Assembly (NCBI GenBank): GCA_945860375.1 | Contig: CAMAQR010000099.1 | Span: 1-8,023, forward strand | Source of the DNA: Pseudorhodobacter antarcticus | GTDB taxonomy: Bacteria > Pseudomonadota > Alphaproteobacteria > Rhodobacterales > Rhodobacteraceae | Length of the DNA stretch: 8,023 nt | Direction: 5' to 3' | Shown: positions 1 through 6,577 of the stretch, one piece after another | How the letters are laid out: each line of letters starts with the position of its first letter | How positions within the stretch are numbered: position 1 is the stretch's first letter | Notes under the pieces: model-generated | Database searches by the model: none | Seen by the model: only the letters and a program-made list of their open reading frames with translations | What the model was told of the DNA's origin: nothing | Position numbers and translations under genes: made by a program

Positions 1-242
1 GCATTGGGGTCGCGTTCCAAAGTGGTGCGTTCTTTGGTGAGGACAGACGCGGCTGTGGCGGCCTGAGCTTCGGCTTGGCGCGCTTCCAGGGCCTGCAAGG
101 CTTCCAGCACCAGTTCGGGATTTTCCCGAAGTGTTTCGGCCACGAGCGCCTTGATCCGATCATCGGAGATCTCTTGCGACAGGGATTGTTCTGGCAACGC
201 TAGTGCAAACGTGGCGGCAAGTATCATTTGGGTAACGCGCAT
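1..242 (-). CDS. DsbA-family thiol oxidoreductase, ScsC/Com1-like, N-terminal part
   Basis: Partial gene that runs off the left edge; about 80 residues are visible. It starts at the ATG ending at 242 with a short hydrophobic leader (MRVTQMILAATFALA) that looks like a Sec signal peptide. A charged helical stretch follows, with ISDDRIKALVAETLRENPEL and then LEARQAEAQAA, ending in RDPNA. This is the N-terminal oligomerisation/linker helix region typical of ScsC- and Com1-like DsbA proteins, which comes just before the 'GNPxGDVTLVEFxDYxCxYC' thioredoxin fold; the CxxC itself lies outside the window. Such proteins are periplasmic disulfide oxidases or isomerases, and the Scs group was named for suppressing copper sensitivity. 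A 104-base gap separates it from the cytochrome gene upstream, so it may have its own promoter: TTCACA and CTATTT, 16 bases apart, are possible but weak boxes. The family call rests on the helix region alone. Confidence 0.72.
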   Translation of the reverse strand, partial: MRVTQMILAATFALALPEQSLSQEISDDRIKALVAETLRENPELVLEALQALEARQAEAQAATAASVLTKERTTLERDPN

Positions 243-346
243 AGGTGAGACCTTCTGGGAAATAGGGCTGATTTTGTCGTGTGTGAACCCTCTAGCCACT
301 TGAGAGGCAAGCAGGTTTCTTCTTGGGGAGAGACTAAGGTGCTGGT

Positions 347-823
347 TCATTCGCTCGCCGCCTCCATGCGGGTGCGGTCTTCCTGCGTCGCGCGGACCCG
401 CTCTGACCAAGTCGATTTTATATAGGCGACGATGGCTTCGATCTCGGCATCCGAAAGTTGCTCACCGAACGCGGGCATGCCTGACATGAAATCGACACCC
501 ATCTCGTCCAGCACAACTTGCCCACCTTTGCGGATGTAGTTGAGCAACATTTCATCCCCGTGGTGCCACGTATGACCTGTCTCATCGTGGGGAGGTGCAG
601 GATAAGTCCCGTTCGAGTTTGCTGATTGCCAGTTCGGCTGCCCTTCCAGATTTGCGCCGTGGCAGGATGCACAGGTTTCCTGATACGTCTTCCGGCCCAA
701 CTCGATATCCGGCTCACTGTGAAAGAAGGCGAAGGATGGAGTGGCCACGGTCGCCAAGAGGCCGCCGATGAGCAACGACCTTTGAAGGCGGAACGCCCAT
801 CTGTTCTTCTCCCAGAAGGTCAT
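347..823 (-). CDS. Monoheme c-type cytochrome, exported
   Basis: A 158-residue exported cytochrome c. Residues 13-32 (LQRSLLIGGLLATVATPSFA) form a signal peptide or anchor. The heme-binding motif CASCH is at 51-55, and M116 in SGMPAFGEQLSDAEIEAIVAYIKSTW is the likely sixth ligand. The signature PAPPHDETGHTWHHGDEMLLNYIRKGG (75-101) is of the kind seen in small cytochromes next to multicopper oxidase or copper-resistance genes; that association is from memory of the family. The frame is open far upstream, but I chose the ATG at 823 because it gives a proper leader and overlaps the PBP2 stop codon as ATGA, implying translational coupling. It is the last gene of the seven-gene chain. It probably passes electrons between periplasmic partners and a terminal oxidase; the partner is not identifiable here. 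Confidence 0.93.
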   Translation of the reverse strand: MTFWEKNRWAFRLQRSLLIGGLLATVATPSFAFFHSEPDIELGRKTYQETCASCHGANLEGQPNWQSANSNGTYPAPPHDETGHTWHHGDEMLLNYIRKGGQVVLDEMGVDFMSGMPAFGEQLSDAEIEAIVAYIKSTWSERVRATQEDRTRMEAASE

Positions 824-2772
824 ATCCGGCTCACAATCGACTTCGCACCATCGGGCGGAAGGATGCGATCGGACAAAAGTGCCAGCTGATCGCTGACACG
901 GGTCCTTTGCGACGCGGGATAAGCGTCCGTCGGTGGCAATCCGCCGTGTTGCGCAAACAGCATGATATCGCGTGCTATCGGCGCGGCAGCCGTGGAACCT
1001 CCGCCACCATGCTCGACTACCACTGTGACTGCATAGCGGGGTGCGTCGAACGGGGCAAAGGCAACAAACAGCGCGTGGTCGCGACGGTTCCACGGCAGTT
1101 CATCCTGTGATCGGACACCCGCCGCTCGTTCCGCCGCCGAGATCGAGAATACCTGGCTTGAGCCGGTCTTGCCTGCCATCAGCTTTGTCGGGTCGGCAAT
1201 TCTTGACGCGTAGGCAGTTCCACGTTCGTGGTTCGACACCTCGAACATACCCTGCCGAACGATGGACAGCGCCTCAGTTGAAAGTCCCAGAGACGCCGGA
1301 GCGGGTTTTTCCGTCGACGTCCCGCTGATCGGCCGCACCATCCGAGGCAGCACGGCCGTGCCGGAAGCAAGCCGCGCCACCATGGTTGCGAGCTGAATCG
1401 GCGAGGCCAGAGTAAAGCCCTGCCCGATTGAGGCATTGATCGTATCGCCAATCAGCCAGTCCTGCCCATACTTCTGCTGCTTCCATTCGCGGGACGGGTT
1501 GTTGCCGCGCGCCATGCCGGACAGTGGCAGATCATACTTCTGGCCCAGCCCGAGCCGATCGTTCATGGCAAAAATGCCGTCGATCCCGATACGTTGCGCA
1601 ACCTCATAGAAGTAGACATCGCAGGACTGACGCAGCGCGCCCACCATGTCCACCCGCCCGTGCCCACCCTTTTTCCAACAATGGAACCTGCGGCCTGATA
1701 TCTCGACATAACCATTGCAAGTGACGGTTTCTGCCGGGTCCATTACACCGCTTTCAAGCGCGGCCAACGCATTCGACATTTTGACCGTTGATCCCGGTGG
1801 ATAGGCCCCCTGCACTGTCTTGTCGGACAGCGGGCGAAACTCGTTGTCGCGCAGCGCGCCATAGTCCCGGTTCGAGATGCCACGCACGAACAGGTTCGGA
1901 TCAAACGACGGTGCCGATGTGCAACCAAGCACATCACCATTCGTCACATCCATGACGATGGCCGCAGCGCTTTGGCCTTCAAGACGCACGCGCATAAAAT
2001 TCTGCAGATGATGGTCGAGCGTGATTTGCATGTCCGGCCCGGCTGTCGGCGGATCAAGCGCCAGTTCCCGCATGGTGCGGCCAGACACATTGACCTCGAC
2101 ACGTCGCGTCCCCGGCGAGCCGCGCAGCGCTCGTTCATGTCTTCGCTCAATCCCGATCTTGCCGACCTCAAAGTCTGGCAGACGGAGTAAGGGTTCAGCC
2201 GCGTCCTCTTCTTCCTTCAGATCGTTCTCACTCACTGGGCCGACATAGCCAACCTGGTGAGCAAAATCGGGACCAAACGGATAGACGCGCGATAGGACCA
2301 TTTCCGGATGGATCCCCGGGAGTGCTGGCGCGTTCACAGCCACGATTGACAGTTCTTCCCACGTGACCCGGTCTTTCACGGTGATAGGCGCAAAGCCGCT
2401 TGTCCGCTCGATCTGGCTTTTGATCTTAACGATGGCTTCGTCATCAAGACCCAGAAGGCGTTGCAGTTTCGCAAGCACGTCTTCAAGATCTTCAACCTCC
2501 TCGCGCACCAGCGTGATACGAAAAGCCTGCTCGTTGTCGGCCACTATCTTTCCTGCGCGGTCATAGATGCGACCTCGGTTGGGCGGCACAAGCCGCAAGC
2601 TGATACGGTTTTCTTCAGCCAACAGATAATATTGATCTGCGTCACGTACACCCAGTTGCCACATCCGCAGGCCCAGCACGCCGACAAACGTTGTCATGAC
2701 GCCCCCCATCAGAAGCGCCCTTCGTGTGGTCTTCTGGGATATCTGGGCAAGGTCACGTTGAGATCGTCGCAC
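820..2772 (-). CDS. mrdA: Penicillin-binding protein 2, peptidoglycan D,D-transpeptidase
   Basis: A 650-residue class B PBP, close to the usual PBP2 length (E. coli about 633). It has a short cytoplasmic tail, one membrane helix at about 19-36, then the dimerisation/pedestal region with PPNRGRIYDRAGKIVADN at 63-80. The transpeptidase domain carries all three catalytic motifs: S328-T-V-K331 in YPPGSTVKMSN, S383-C-D385 (the SxD form usual for PBP2), and K535-T-G537 in AGKTGSSQVF. It should cross-link peptidoglycan stems (4-3 links) in the periplasm. The start is GTG at 2772, supported by a strong ribosome binding site; there is no nearby in-frame ATG upstream. It overlaps the ferric-reductase-like gene by 20 bases and the cytochrome gene downstream by 4. 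The housekeeping mrdA usually sits with rodA and mreBCD, so this copy among cytochromes is probably an accessory paralogue (inference). Confidence 0.95.
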   Translation of the reverse strand: MRRSQRDLAQISQKTTRRALLMGGVMTTFVGVLGLRMWQLGVRDADQYYLLAEENRISLRLVPPNRGRIYDRAGKIVADNEQAFRITLVREEVEDLEDVLAKLQRLLGLDDEAIVKIKSQIERTSGFAPITVKDRVTWEELSIVAVNAPALPGIHPEMVLSRVYPFGPDFAHQVGYVGPVSENDLKEEEDAAEPLLRLPDFEVGKIGIERRHERALRGSPGTRRVEVNVSGRTMRELALDPPTAGPDMQITLDHHLQNFMRVRLEGQSAAAIVMDVTNGDVLGCTSAPSFDPNLFVRGISNRDYGALRDNEFRPLSDKTVQGAYPPGSTVKMSNALAALESGVMDPAETVTCNGYVEISGRRFHCWKKGGHGRVDMVGALRQSCDVYFYEVAQRIGIDGIFAMNDRLGLGQKYDLPLSGMARGNNPSREWKQQKYGQDWLIGDTINASIGQGFTLASPIQLATMVARLASGTAVLPRMVRPISGTSTEKPAPASLGLSTEALSIVRQGMFEVSNHERGTAYASRIADPTKLMAGKTGSSQVFSISAAERAAGVRSQDELPWNRRDHALFVAFAPFDAPRYAVTVVVEHGGGGSTAAAPIARDIMLFAQHGGLPPTDAYPASQRTRVSDQLALLSDRILPPDGAKSIVSRI

Positions 2773-3508
2773 GGTCTCCTCCCATTTCTTCCGGCCGAGA
2801 TTTCCCCTTCGCGCGAACGGTCAGCACATAAGCGGCCCCTCTCAGAGCAAAAACTGCGGCGACCAGCCCCAGGAACCAAGGCTGGAGCGTATTCGGCGGC
2901 GGGGTCGCGCGGTGAAAACTGAGGAAATGCATGAACAGAAAGTAGGCTACATGCGCGACGGTCAGCCACCAGAGCGGCAGGACGCCCATTTGAAGAAATT
3001 TCCAGCCCGAAACACCAAGGCGACGCATGGCGAAGTCGCTCGAAGTCGCACCCAACAGGATCGCAAGCAGAAGGGCGGCAACCGCAATGGCATTGGCAAG
3101 TCCGAAGCCATGCTGAAGCATCACATAGGTCAGAAGTTCAGGATGCCAATCGAAGCCAAAAAGCCGCATCAGGTCCCATTGGACCCAACCAATCAAGATC
3201 ACAGCGGCATGAACGATGGCAAGAAGGCATGCGTAGATGCCAAGCTCACGCCGGAAAGGAAGAACACGCACGATACTCCGGAGGAACCGAGCCAATGGCC
3301 CTAACCCGACGGACAGAGCGACAAGTACCATAGAGGCATCCCCGAATGCTCGGTTCCAGCGGTGCATCGGGCTGAAATCGAAGTGTACGGCGGCAAAGCC
3401 AAGAACCAGTCCGGTGGCCAAAAATGCCACAGCCGCATGGCGAACCAGCGTCCGTTGTGCCAGACGACGCGGCCTTACAGCGTGGCCTGATATTTCGGCG
3501 ACCCTCAT
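2753..3508 (-). CDS. Ferric-reductase-like (MsrQ/YedZ-type) membrane protein
   Basis: A 251-residue protein with about six membrane helices (near 24-41, 57-75, 89-109, 128-153, 172-194, 209-231). The stretch RRELGIYACLLAIVHAAVIL (87-106) and the later RRLGVSGWKFLQ...WWLTVAHVAYFLFMHFLSFH (162-199) fit the ferric-reductase-like transmembrane domain, which binds b-type heme with paired histidines. Candidate ligands are H100, H133, H186 and H194. In MsrQ-type proteins the helix usually has LHRL after RRLGxxW; here that His is Q173, so heme binding may differ. I infer a role in moving electrons across the inner membrane to periplasmic partners such as the neighbouring cytochromes. The ATG at 3508 has GGGAG six bases upstream and overlaps the preceding stop as ATGA. 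No NAD(P)H/FAD domain is attached and no msrP is in the window. Confidence 0.8.
   Translation of the reverse strand: MRVAEISGHAVRPRRLAQRTLVRHAAVAFLATGLVLGFAAVHFDFSPMHRWNRAFGDASMVLVALSVGLGPLARFLRSIVRVLPFRRELGIYACLLAIVHAAVILIGWVQWDLMRLFGFDWHPELLTYVMLQHGFGLANAIAVAALLLAILLGATSSDFAMRRLGVSGWKFLQMGVLPLWWLTVAHVAYFLFMHFLSFHRATPPPNTLQPWFLGLVAAVFALRGAAYVLTVRAKGKSRPEEMGGDRATIST
2776..2783 (-). promoter_or_regulatory. Ribosome binding site that fixes the PBP2 GTG start
   Basis: On the minus strand GGGAGGAG is followed by ACC and then GTG. The match to the anti-Shine-Dalgarno sequence is strong and the spacing from the GGAGG core is about 5 bases. This supports the GTG at 2772 over the next downstream Met (residue 22). 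It lies inside the end of the upstream membrane-protein gene. Confidence 0.8.
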
Positions 3509-3996
3509 TTGTTGCTCCCAAACGACGTTGAACTGGCGTTTACTGTTCCGCCCGCCGACATTCTGAAATCACGGTATGCCCGCAACGCCCGCATCGCGGC
3601 GAATGACATGATGATCACGCCTGCCACCGCCAGATAGGGCCGAACCGGGTCGAACCAGGCCAACAGGGCTGGGCCACCGAAGATCAGCATCAGTACTTTG
3701 TTGCAGGTCGGGCAAGCGATGCCGAGAAAGCTTGCAACGCCACCCGCCCCGGACGTTCGCAAACGGCACTGCGGAACCCAGAGGCCGATGATCACGCCAG
3801 CCAATATCGCAGTTAAGGTCGTCGCCCCAAGCTCCCAGGGTCCAACCGGGGTCATTCGCACAAAGAAGGGATTGATCCAGACAGCGGTGACTGTACCCAA
3901 GGTGGCGAACACGGCCAGCCCGGCAAGAGTTCCGCGAATAAGCCTTTGGAGGGCATCTGCGCGCAATTTCTCAGACGCGATATTTTCAGGGAGCAT
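3505..3996 (-). CDS. Four-helix membrane protein with a CPTCNK motif, function unknown
   Basis: A 163-residue integral membrane protein I cannot name. Four hydrophobic segments are visible at about 23-44, 54-75, 85-112 and 118-137, followed by a polar Ser/Thr-rich tail. Three cysteines stand out: C77 (WVPQCRLR) and the pair C95/C98 in GIACPTCNKVLML at the start of helix 3. The conserved-looking CPxCNK motif suggests a thiol redox or metal-binding site at the membrane edge. The frame is open further upstream, but I chose the ATG at 3996: GGAG lies about 10 bases before it and the resulting 11-base overlap with the FixH-like gene copies the 11-base overlap one gene earlier. The position between the FixH-like and ferric-reductase-like genes suggests a part in metal or electron handling (inference). 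Confidence 0.82.
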   Translation of the reverse strand: MLPENIASEKLRADALQRLIRGTLAGLAVFATLGTVTAVWINPFFVRMTPVGPWELGATTLTAILAGVIIGLWVPQCRLRTSGAGGVASFLGIACPTCNKVLMLIFGGPALLAWFDPVRPYLAVAGVIIMSFAAMRALRAYRDFRMSAGGTVNASSTSFGSNK

Positions 3997-4414
3997 CGAA
4001 CTGAATCTCCGCAAATTCCTCACCAAAACCGACGTTGACGATCCATAGGCCAGCCATTGGCAGCTTGAGGTTGACCCGCCAAACACCTGCCTCGACCAAT
4101 TCAAGGGGCGGTGTGAGACCGTCCATGTGCATCTCGACCATGGCAAAGTTGACGTCCGGTCGCATGCCGACCATCTCTACAGCATCCGCGTCTGGCATGA
4201 ACTGGATGTCCATACGGACATCTCGGTTCCCCGTGGCGTAGACTTGCACGTCGATTCGTCCGTCCGACAGCATTTCAGAAACCGATGCAGTCGGTGCGAC
4301 GCCATCGGATGTTATCGGCACTGACGGCGGGGGCCGCATCGCTGCCCAGACAAAGGCGCCCACAAATGCGAGGATTCCAAGGGCAACGAGGATGGCCAGA
4401 ACTCTAGTTTTCAT
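3986..4414 (-). CDS. FixH/YtkA-like membrane-anchored periplasmic protein
   Basis: A 142-residue protein with a single N-terminal membrane helix (about 4-24) and a periplasmic beta-rich domain. The C-terminal half fits the FixH/YtkA-like family: a MxPxVNFAMVEMHMDGLTPPL stretch, then E-A-G-V-W-R-V-N-L-K-L-P-M-A-G-L-W at 108-124, the usual 'G-x-Y-x...MxGxW' ending of the fold. M92, M95, H96 and M97 (AMVEMHM) form a Met/His cluster that could bind copper. FixH proteins act in assembling copper-containing cbb3 oxidases, and YtkA-like domains are found in copper-related periplasmic proteins. No fixG or fixI is next to it, so this is more likely a stand-alone homologue working with the local cytochromes. 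It overlaps the genes on both sides by 11 bases. Confidence 0.78.
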   Translation of the reverse strand: MKTRVLAILVALGILAFVGAFVWAAMRPPPSVPITSDGVAPTASVSEMLSDGRIDVQVYATGNRDVRMDIQFMPDADAVEMVGMRPDVNFAMVEMHMDGLTPPLELVEAGVWRVNLKLPMAGLWIVNVGFGEEFAEIQFDAP

Positions 4415-5387
4415 TGCTCATGTCCATGTTTGAATGATCCATCCCCGCCATGGGTGTGTCTGTGGGCAGCGGTCCGGGCGCGGGCACTAATCCAGTGCCA
4501 TCGGGATCAAGAAGGTAGGTTGCAATCGCTTCGCGGTCGGCGTCCGTGAAATAAGAAGTGCCCTGCGCTACGACCTCAGCCATGCTGCCGCCAAAGGCAT
4601 CTCCGTTCGGAAGGAGCCCGGATTTGAGGGCATAGCTGAGGTTGCCCACCGTAAAGCCCCGCCCTACGAGGTCGGCCACGAGGATCGACGGCGCCTTGCT
4701 GCCGCCGGGCAGATCGTCGTTTCCCGCAAAACGCGCGCTTTCTTTCAGGCCACCGGCAAGGTTTCGTCCCGTGTGACAGGCCGCGCAATGCGCCGCCCCT
4801 TCAACCAGAACACGTCCGCGGTTCCACGGCGACGATGTGCCCATCAACGCATCCGTCACCGGCGCATCAAGATAGTTGGCCCGCCACAGCTTCAGCCCGG
4901 ACCGAAAACTGAAGGGGAAGCCCACATCATGGACAGGAGCCACTTCGGCGACGGGTGGGACAGTCCGGAAAGCCTCCCACAAGTCGGCGATGTCCTGGTC
5001 TGTAAACCCGGCGTAGAAGGAATAAGTGAAGACCGGATAATACGGGTCCCCTTCCGGGGAAACGCCCTGACGCACGGCACGCGCGAAATCCTGAATGGTC
5101 CACCGCCCGATTCCCGCCACAGGATGAGGCGTGATGTTCGGCGGCACGAAAGTTCCGAACGGCGTATCGAGCGGTGCACCGCCAGCAAGTGCGGGGCCCT
5201 TCGCTGCCGCGTTGGTGTGGCACGACACGCAACCGCCTGAACGGGCCAGATACGCCCCACGTTCAGCGTCGCCGATCGGAAATGCGGCAGGCTCCGCATC
5301 TCCGATGGGCCAAAGCGCCAGCACCCCGGCGCCAAGGCTGCCTACCACAGTCGGAAAAATGGCAAGAAGCCGGATCAAGCCCCGCAT
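4404..5387 (-). CDS. Diheme cytochrome c with a Met/His-rich C-terminal tail
   Basis: A 327-residue exported cytochrome with two c-type heme sites, CVSCH (53-57) and CAACH (201-205). After an N-terminal helix (about 4-25) come DAERGAYLARSGGCVSCH, PFGTFVPPNITPHPVAGIGRW and later WNRGRVLVEGAAHCAACHTGRNL. This is the pattern of the cytochrome subunits of membrane alcohol dehydrogenases and related diheme proteins. The start is the ATG at 5387, two bases after the cytochrome c' stop; a TTG in frame at 5423 lacks a ribosome binding site. Two oddities are present. The segment PIGDAE occurs twice, ten residues apart (27-32, 37-42). The protein ends in MAGMDHSNMDM (313-323), a Met/His motif like those of copper-binding periplasmic proteins and shared with the preceding gene. 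No dehydrogenase partner is visible; its redox partner may be cytochrome c' or the ferric-reductase-like protein. Confidence 0.92.
   Translation of the reverse strand: MRGLIRLLAIFPTVVGSLGAGVLALWPIGDAEPAAFPIGDAERGAYLARSGGCVSCHTNAAAKGPALAGGAPLDTPFGTFVPPNITPHPVAGIGRWTIQDFARAVRQGVSPEGDPYYPVFTYSFYAGFTDQDIADLWEAFRTVPPVAEVAPVHDVGFPFSFRSGLKLWRANYLDAPVTDALMGTSSPWNRGRVLVEGAAHCAACHTGRNLAGGLKESARFAGNDDLPGGSKAPSILVADLVGRGFTVGNLSYALKSGLLPNGDAFGGSMAEVVAQGTSYFTDADREAIATYLLDPDGTGLVPAPGPLPTDTPMAGMDHSNMDMSNEN
4434..4452 (-). repeat. 19-base direct repeat, copy in the diheme cytochrome gene
   Basis: These 19 bases are identical to 5615-5633. On the minus strand they read CATGGCGGGGATGGATCAT and encode MAGMDH near the C-terminus of the diheme cytochrome. 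Both copies are in the same reading frame. Confidence 0.9.
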
Positions 5388-5389
5388 GG

Positions 5390-6034
5390 TCAGTTCTTTC
5401 CCGCGCGAAACTGCGAATGACAAGAGGAGCAGGTTCCGCTGATCCGAGTGAACAAATCATCGGCTGCAAGGCTAGACAGGGTCAGCGCAAGGGAGGCCGG
5501 GTCTGCCAGTCCTGGCGAAACCGGGCTGTCTGCGGTCTTTTCGCCATAGCCCATCAACTCTGCCACCGAAAAACCGAGATTGGTCTCTTCGGCAGGAGGC
5601 ATGGCCATTCCAGTATGATCCATCCCCGCCATGTCTGCCGGCAGTGCGGAAGCCGGTTCAAGCCCGTTCGGCGCAGCCTCGGACAGGGCATCTGCGTAAA
5701 CCCTCATCTCTTCTGCCAGAGCTGCAAAATCCTGCCAGTTGGACCAGATCTCCGGCTTGGCATAGGTTACGCCTTCAAGGCTGCCTTCGGGGAAGAGCGA
5801 CAGCATGGTTTCGCCGGCGTGGCCCGCGATCACGGCGGCGCCTTCCGAGACAATGAAGGCATCGTAGGGTACAGCGCCCTGCATCATTGGCGCCAGTTCC
5901 GCCACGGTATCCCGCATCGCCGTCATGCCGTTCATCCTCTCAAGGACGACGCCGGTCGCCCCGTTGTGTGCCATCGCCACTGCCGCGACTGCGGAAGCGG
6001 CAAGCGCCATAGCGCCTGTCCATTGTTTTGCCAT
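5390..6034 (-). CDS. Cytochrome c' (class II) with a Met/His-rich insertion
   Basis: A 214-residue protein with signal peptide 1-22 (cleavage after AMA, before HNGATG). The body matches the four-helix cytochrome c' fold: R41...LAPMMQGAVPYD, LFPEGSLEGVTYAKPEIWSNWQDF (80-103), and the C-terminal heme site C202-S-S-C-H206 followed by SQFR, the CxxCHxxFR ending of the class. Such proteins bind a high-spin heme and may take part in NO binding, electron transfer or metal stress defence. The family is usually about 130-150 residues. The extra length is an insert of roughly 50 residues between helices 3 and 4 (about 122-170), rich in Pro/Ala and carrying MAGMDHTGMAM (135-145), likely to bind copper. 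It is first in the tightly packed chain of seven genes; its ATG follows a modest AGG ribosome binding site. Confidence 0.92.
   Translation of the reverse strand: MAKQWTGAMALAASAVAAVAMAHNGATGVVLERMNGMTAMRDTVAELAPMMQGAVPYDAFIVSEGAAVIAGHAGETMLSLFPEGSLEGVTYAKPEIWSNWQDFAALAEEMRVYADALSEAAPNGLEPASALPADMAGMDHTGMAMPPAEETNLGFSVAELMGYGEKTADSPVSPGLADPASLALTLSSLAADDLFTRISGTCSSCHSQFRAGKN
5615..5633 (-). repeat. 19-base direct repeat, copy in the cytochrome c' gene
   Basis: Identical to 4434-4452 and in the same reading frame, encoding MAGMDH within the insertion of cytochrome c'. Past the repeat the DNA differs, but the spacing of Met/His residues (MAGMDHxxMxM) stays the same in both proteins. Confidence 0.9.
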
Positions 6035-6198
6035 CTGCCTGACTGCTCTCGGTTTGTTGTTTTTGATTGACCACCGCGCACCGCACTTCAGGCGGTTCGC
6101 GAACTGCGCACATGTTTTGGGTCAGGACTAAAACGACAGAGCACTCGACTGGGCCTGAAACGGCACCATCGAACCATGGCTCTCGCCCAGGCTGACCT
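6035..6198. other. Intergenic gap with a GTTCGCGAAC palindrome
   Basis: A 164-base gap between two minus-strand genes, the largest break in the minus-strand run between 347 and 7138. It holds a perfect 10-base palindrome GTTCGCGAAC at 6095-6104, immediately followed by TGCGCA, itself a palindrome. I see no convincing -35/-10 pair and no terminator with a U tract. The gap could hold a second promoter for the cytochrome chain, or be a spacer within one long transcript. Confidence 0.35.
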
Positions 6199-6573
6199 TC
6201 AGATCAGCAGGCGTGGAGGGGGCAGACTGACAGAGGGGCCCCCGAAGCGAAGCTGGGTCTGGGCCAAACGCGGTCGCGACAACACTGCATGGCTAGGGAT
6301 GAACGCAGTCACTGCGCCGATTGGCAACACGAATGCAGCACATGCCAGCGCCGGATGGCAAGACAGCGATATGTTTGTAGATCCGGCACTGCCGTCTGAC
6401 ATCTCTACCGAGGTCGGGGAGTGATGATCAACCGGGGCGAACGCCGATGCAGATTGGCCAACAGTCAAACCGCAGAGCAGCACGATCGTGAAAGACCATG
6501 CCCATAGAAGACGCACCATCCCGCCCGGAAGCAGGAAGTTCAAAGCGGTCCGTTTGGTGGGCGTCTTCAACAT
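6199..6573 (-). CDS. Small secreted protein with Cys/His core and PPPR tail, unknown
   Basis: A 124-residue protein I do not recognise. A hydrophobic segment (residues 20-44, VRLLWAWSFTIVLLCGLTVGQSASA) looks like a long signal peptide with cleavage after ASA. The mature part begins FAPVDHHSP, has a CHPALAC pair of cysteines (C72, C78) with a His beside the first, a short hydrophobic patch (AAFVLPIGAV), and ends SLPPPRLLI. It starts 4 bases after the stop of the L,D-transpeptidase gene and must be co-transcribed with it. No clear ribosome binding site precedes the ATG at 6573, and a later Met (residue 19) would still leave a signal peptide. The layout matches that of the small plus-strand protein at 7315-7623, which also sits beside an L,D-transpeptidase gene. 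The two Cys and the His residues suggest metal or thiol chemistry (inference). Confidence 0.68.
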   Translation of the reverse strand: MLKTPTKRTALNFLLPGGMVRLLWAWSFTIVLLCGLTVGQSASAFAPVDHHSPTSVEMSDGSAGSTNISLSCHPALACAAFVLPIGAVTAFIPSHAVLSRPRLAQTQLRFGGPSVSLPPPRLLI

Positions 6574-6577
6574 AAGG

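Noticed and set aside
289..307. Inverted repeat CCTCT-9-AGAGG after the last cytochrome gene, as a terminator of the minus-strand operon
   Set aside because: The stem is only 5 base pairs and no run of U follows in the minus-strand direction, so it is not a credible intrinsic terminator.
824..1093. Upstream extension of the cytochrome at 347-823 (open frame to 1093)
   Set aside because: The extra residues overlap the PBP2 coding region, are Arg/Cys-rich and lack a leader; the ATG at 823 gives a normal signal peptide and an ATGA overlap.
2461..2922. Plus-strand open frame opposite PBP2 and the ferric-reductase-like gene
   Set aside because: It is antisense to two clear genes, has no recognisable motif and no ribosome binding site.
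3997..4146. Upstream extension of the CPTCNK membrane protein to 4146
   Set aside because: The extra residues are the antisense-free shifted frame of the FixH-like gene and show no domain; the ATG at 3996 fits the local pattern of short overlaps.
5388..5423. TTG start at 5423 for the diheme cytochrome
   Set aside because: No ribosome binding site precedes it and it adds 12 polar residues before the signal helix; ATG at 5387 is preferred.
5174..6070. Long open frame on the plus strand opposite the cytochrome genes
   Set aside because: Its translation is Arg/His/Cys-rich without any domain and it lies wholly antisense to two well-supported cytochrome genes plus a little flanking sequence.
6191..6208. 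GCTGA...TCAGC inverted repeat at the end of the small secreted protein gene as a terminator
   Set aside because: Five base pairs, overlaps the stop codon and has no U tract.
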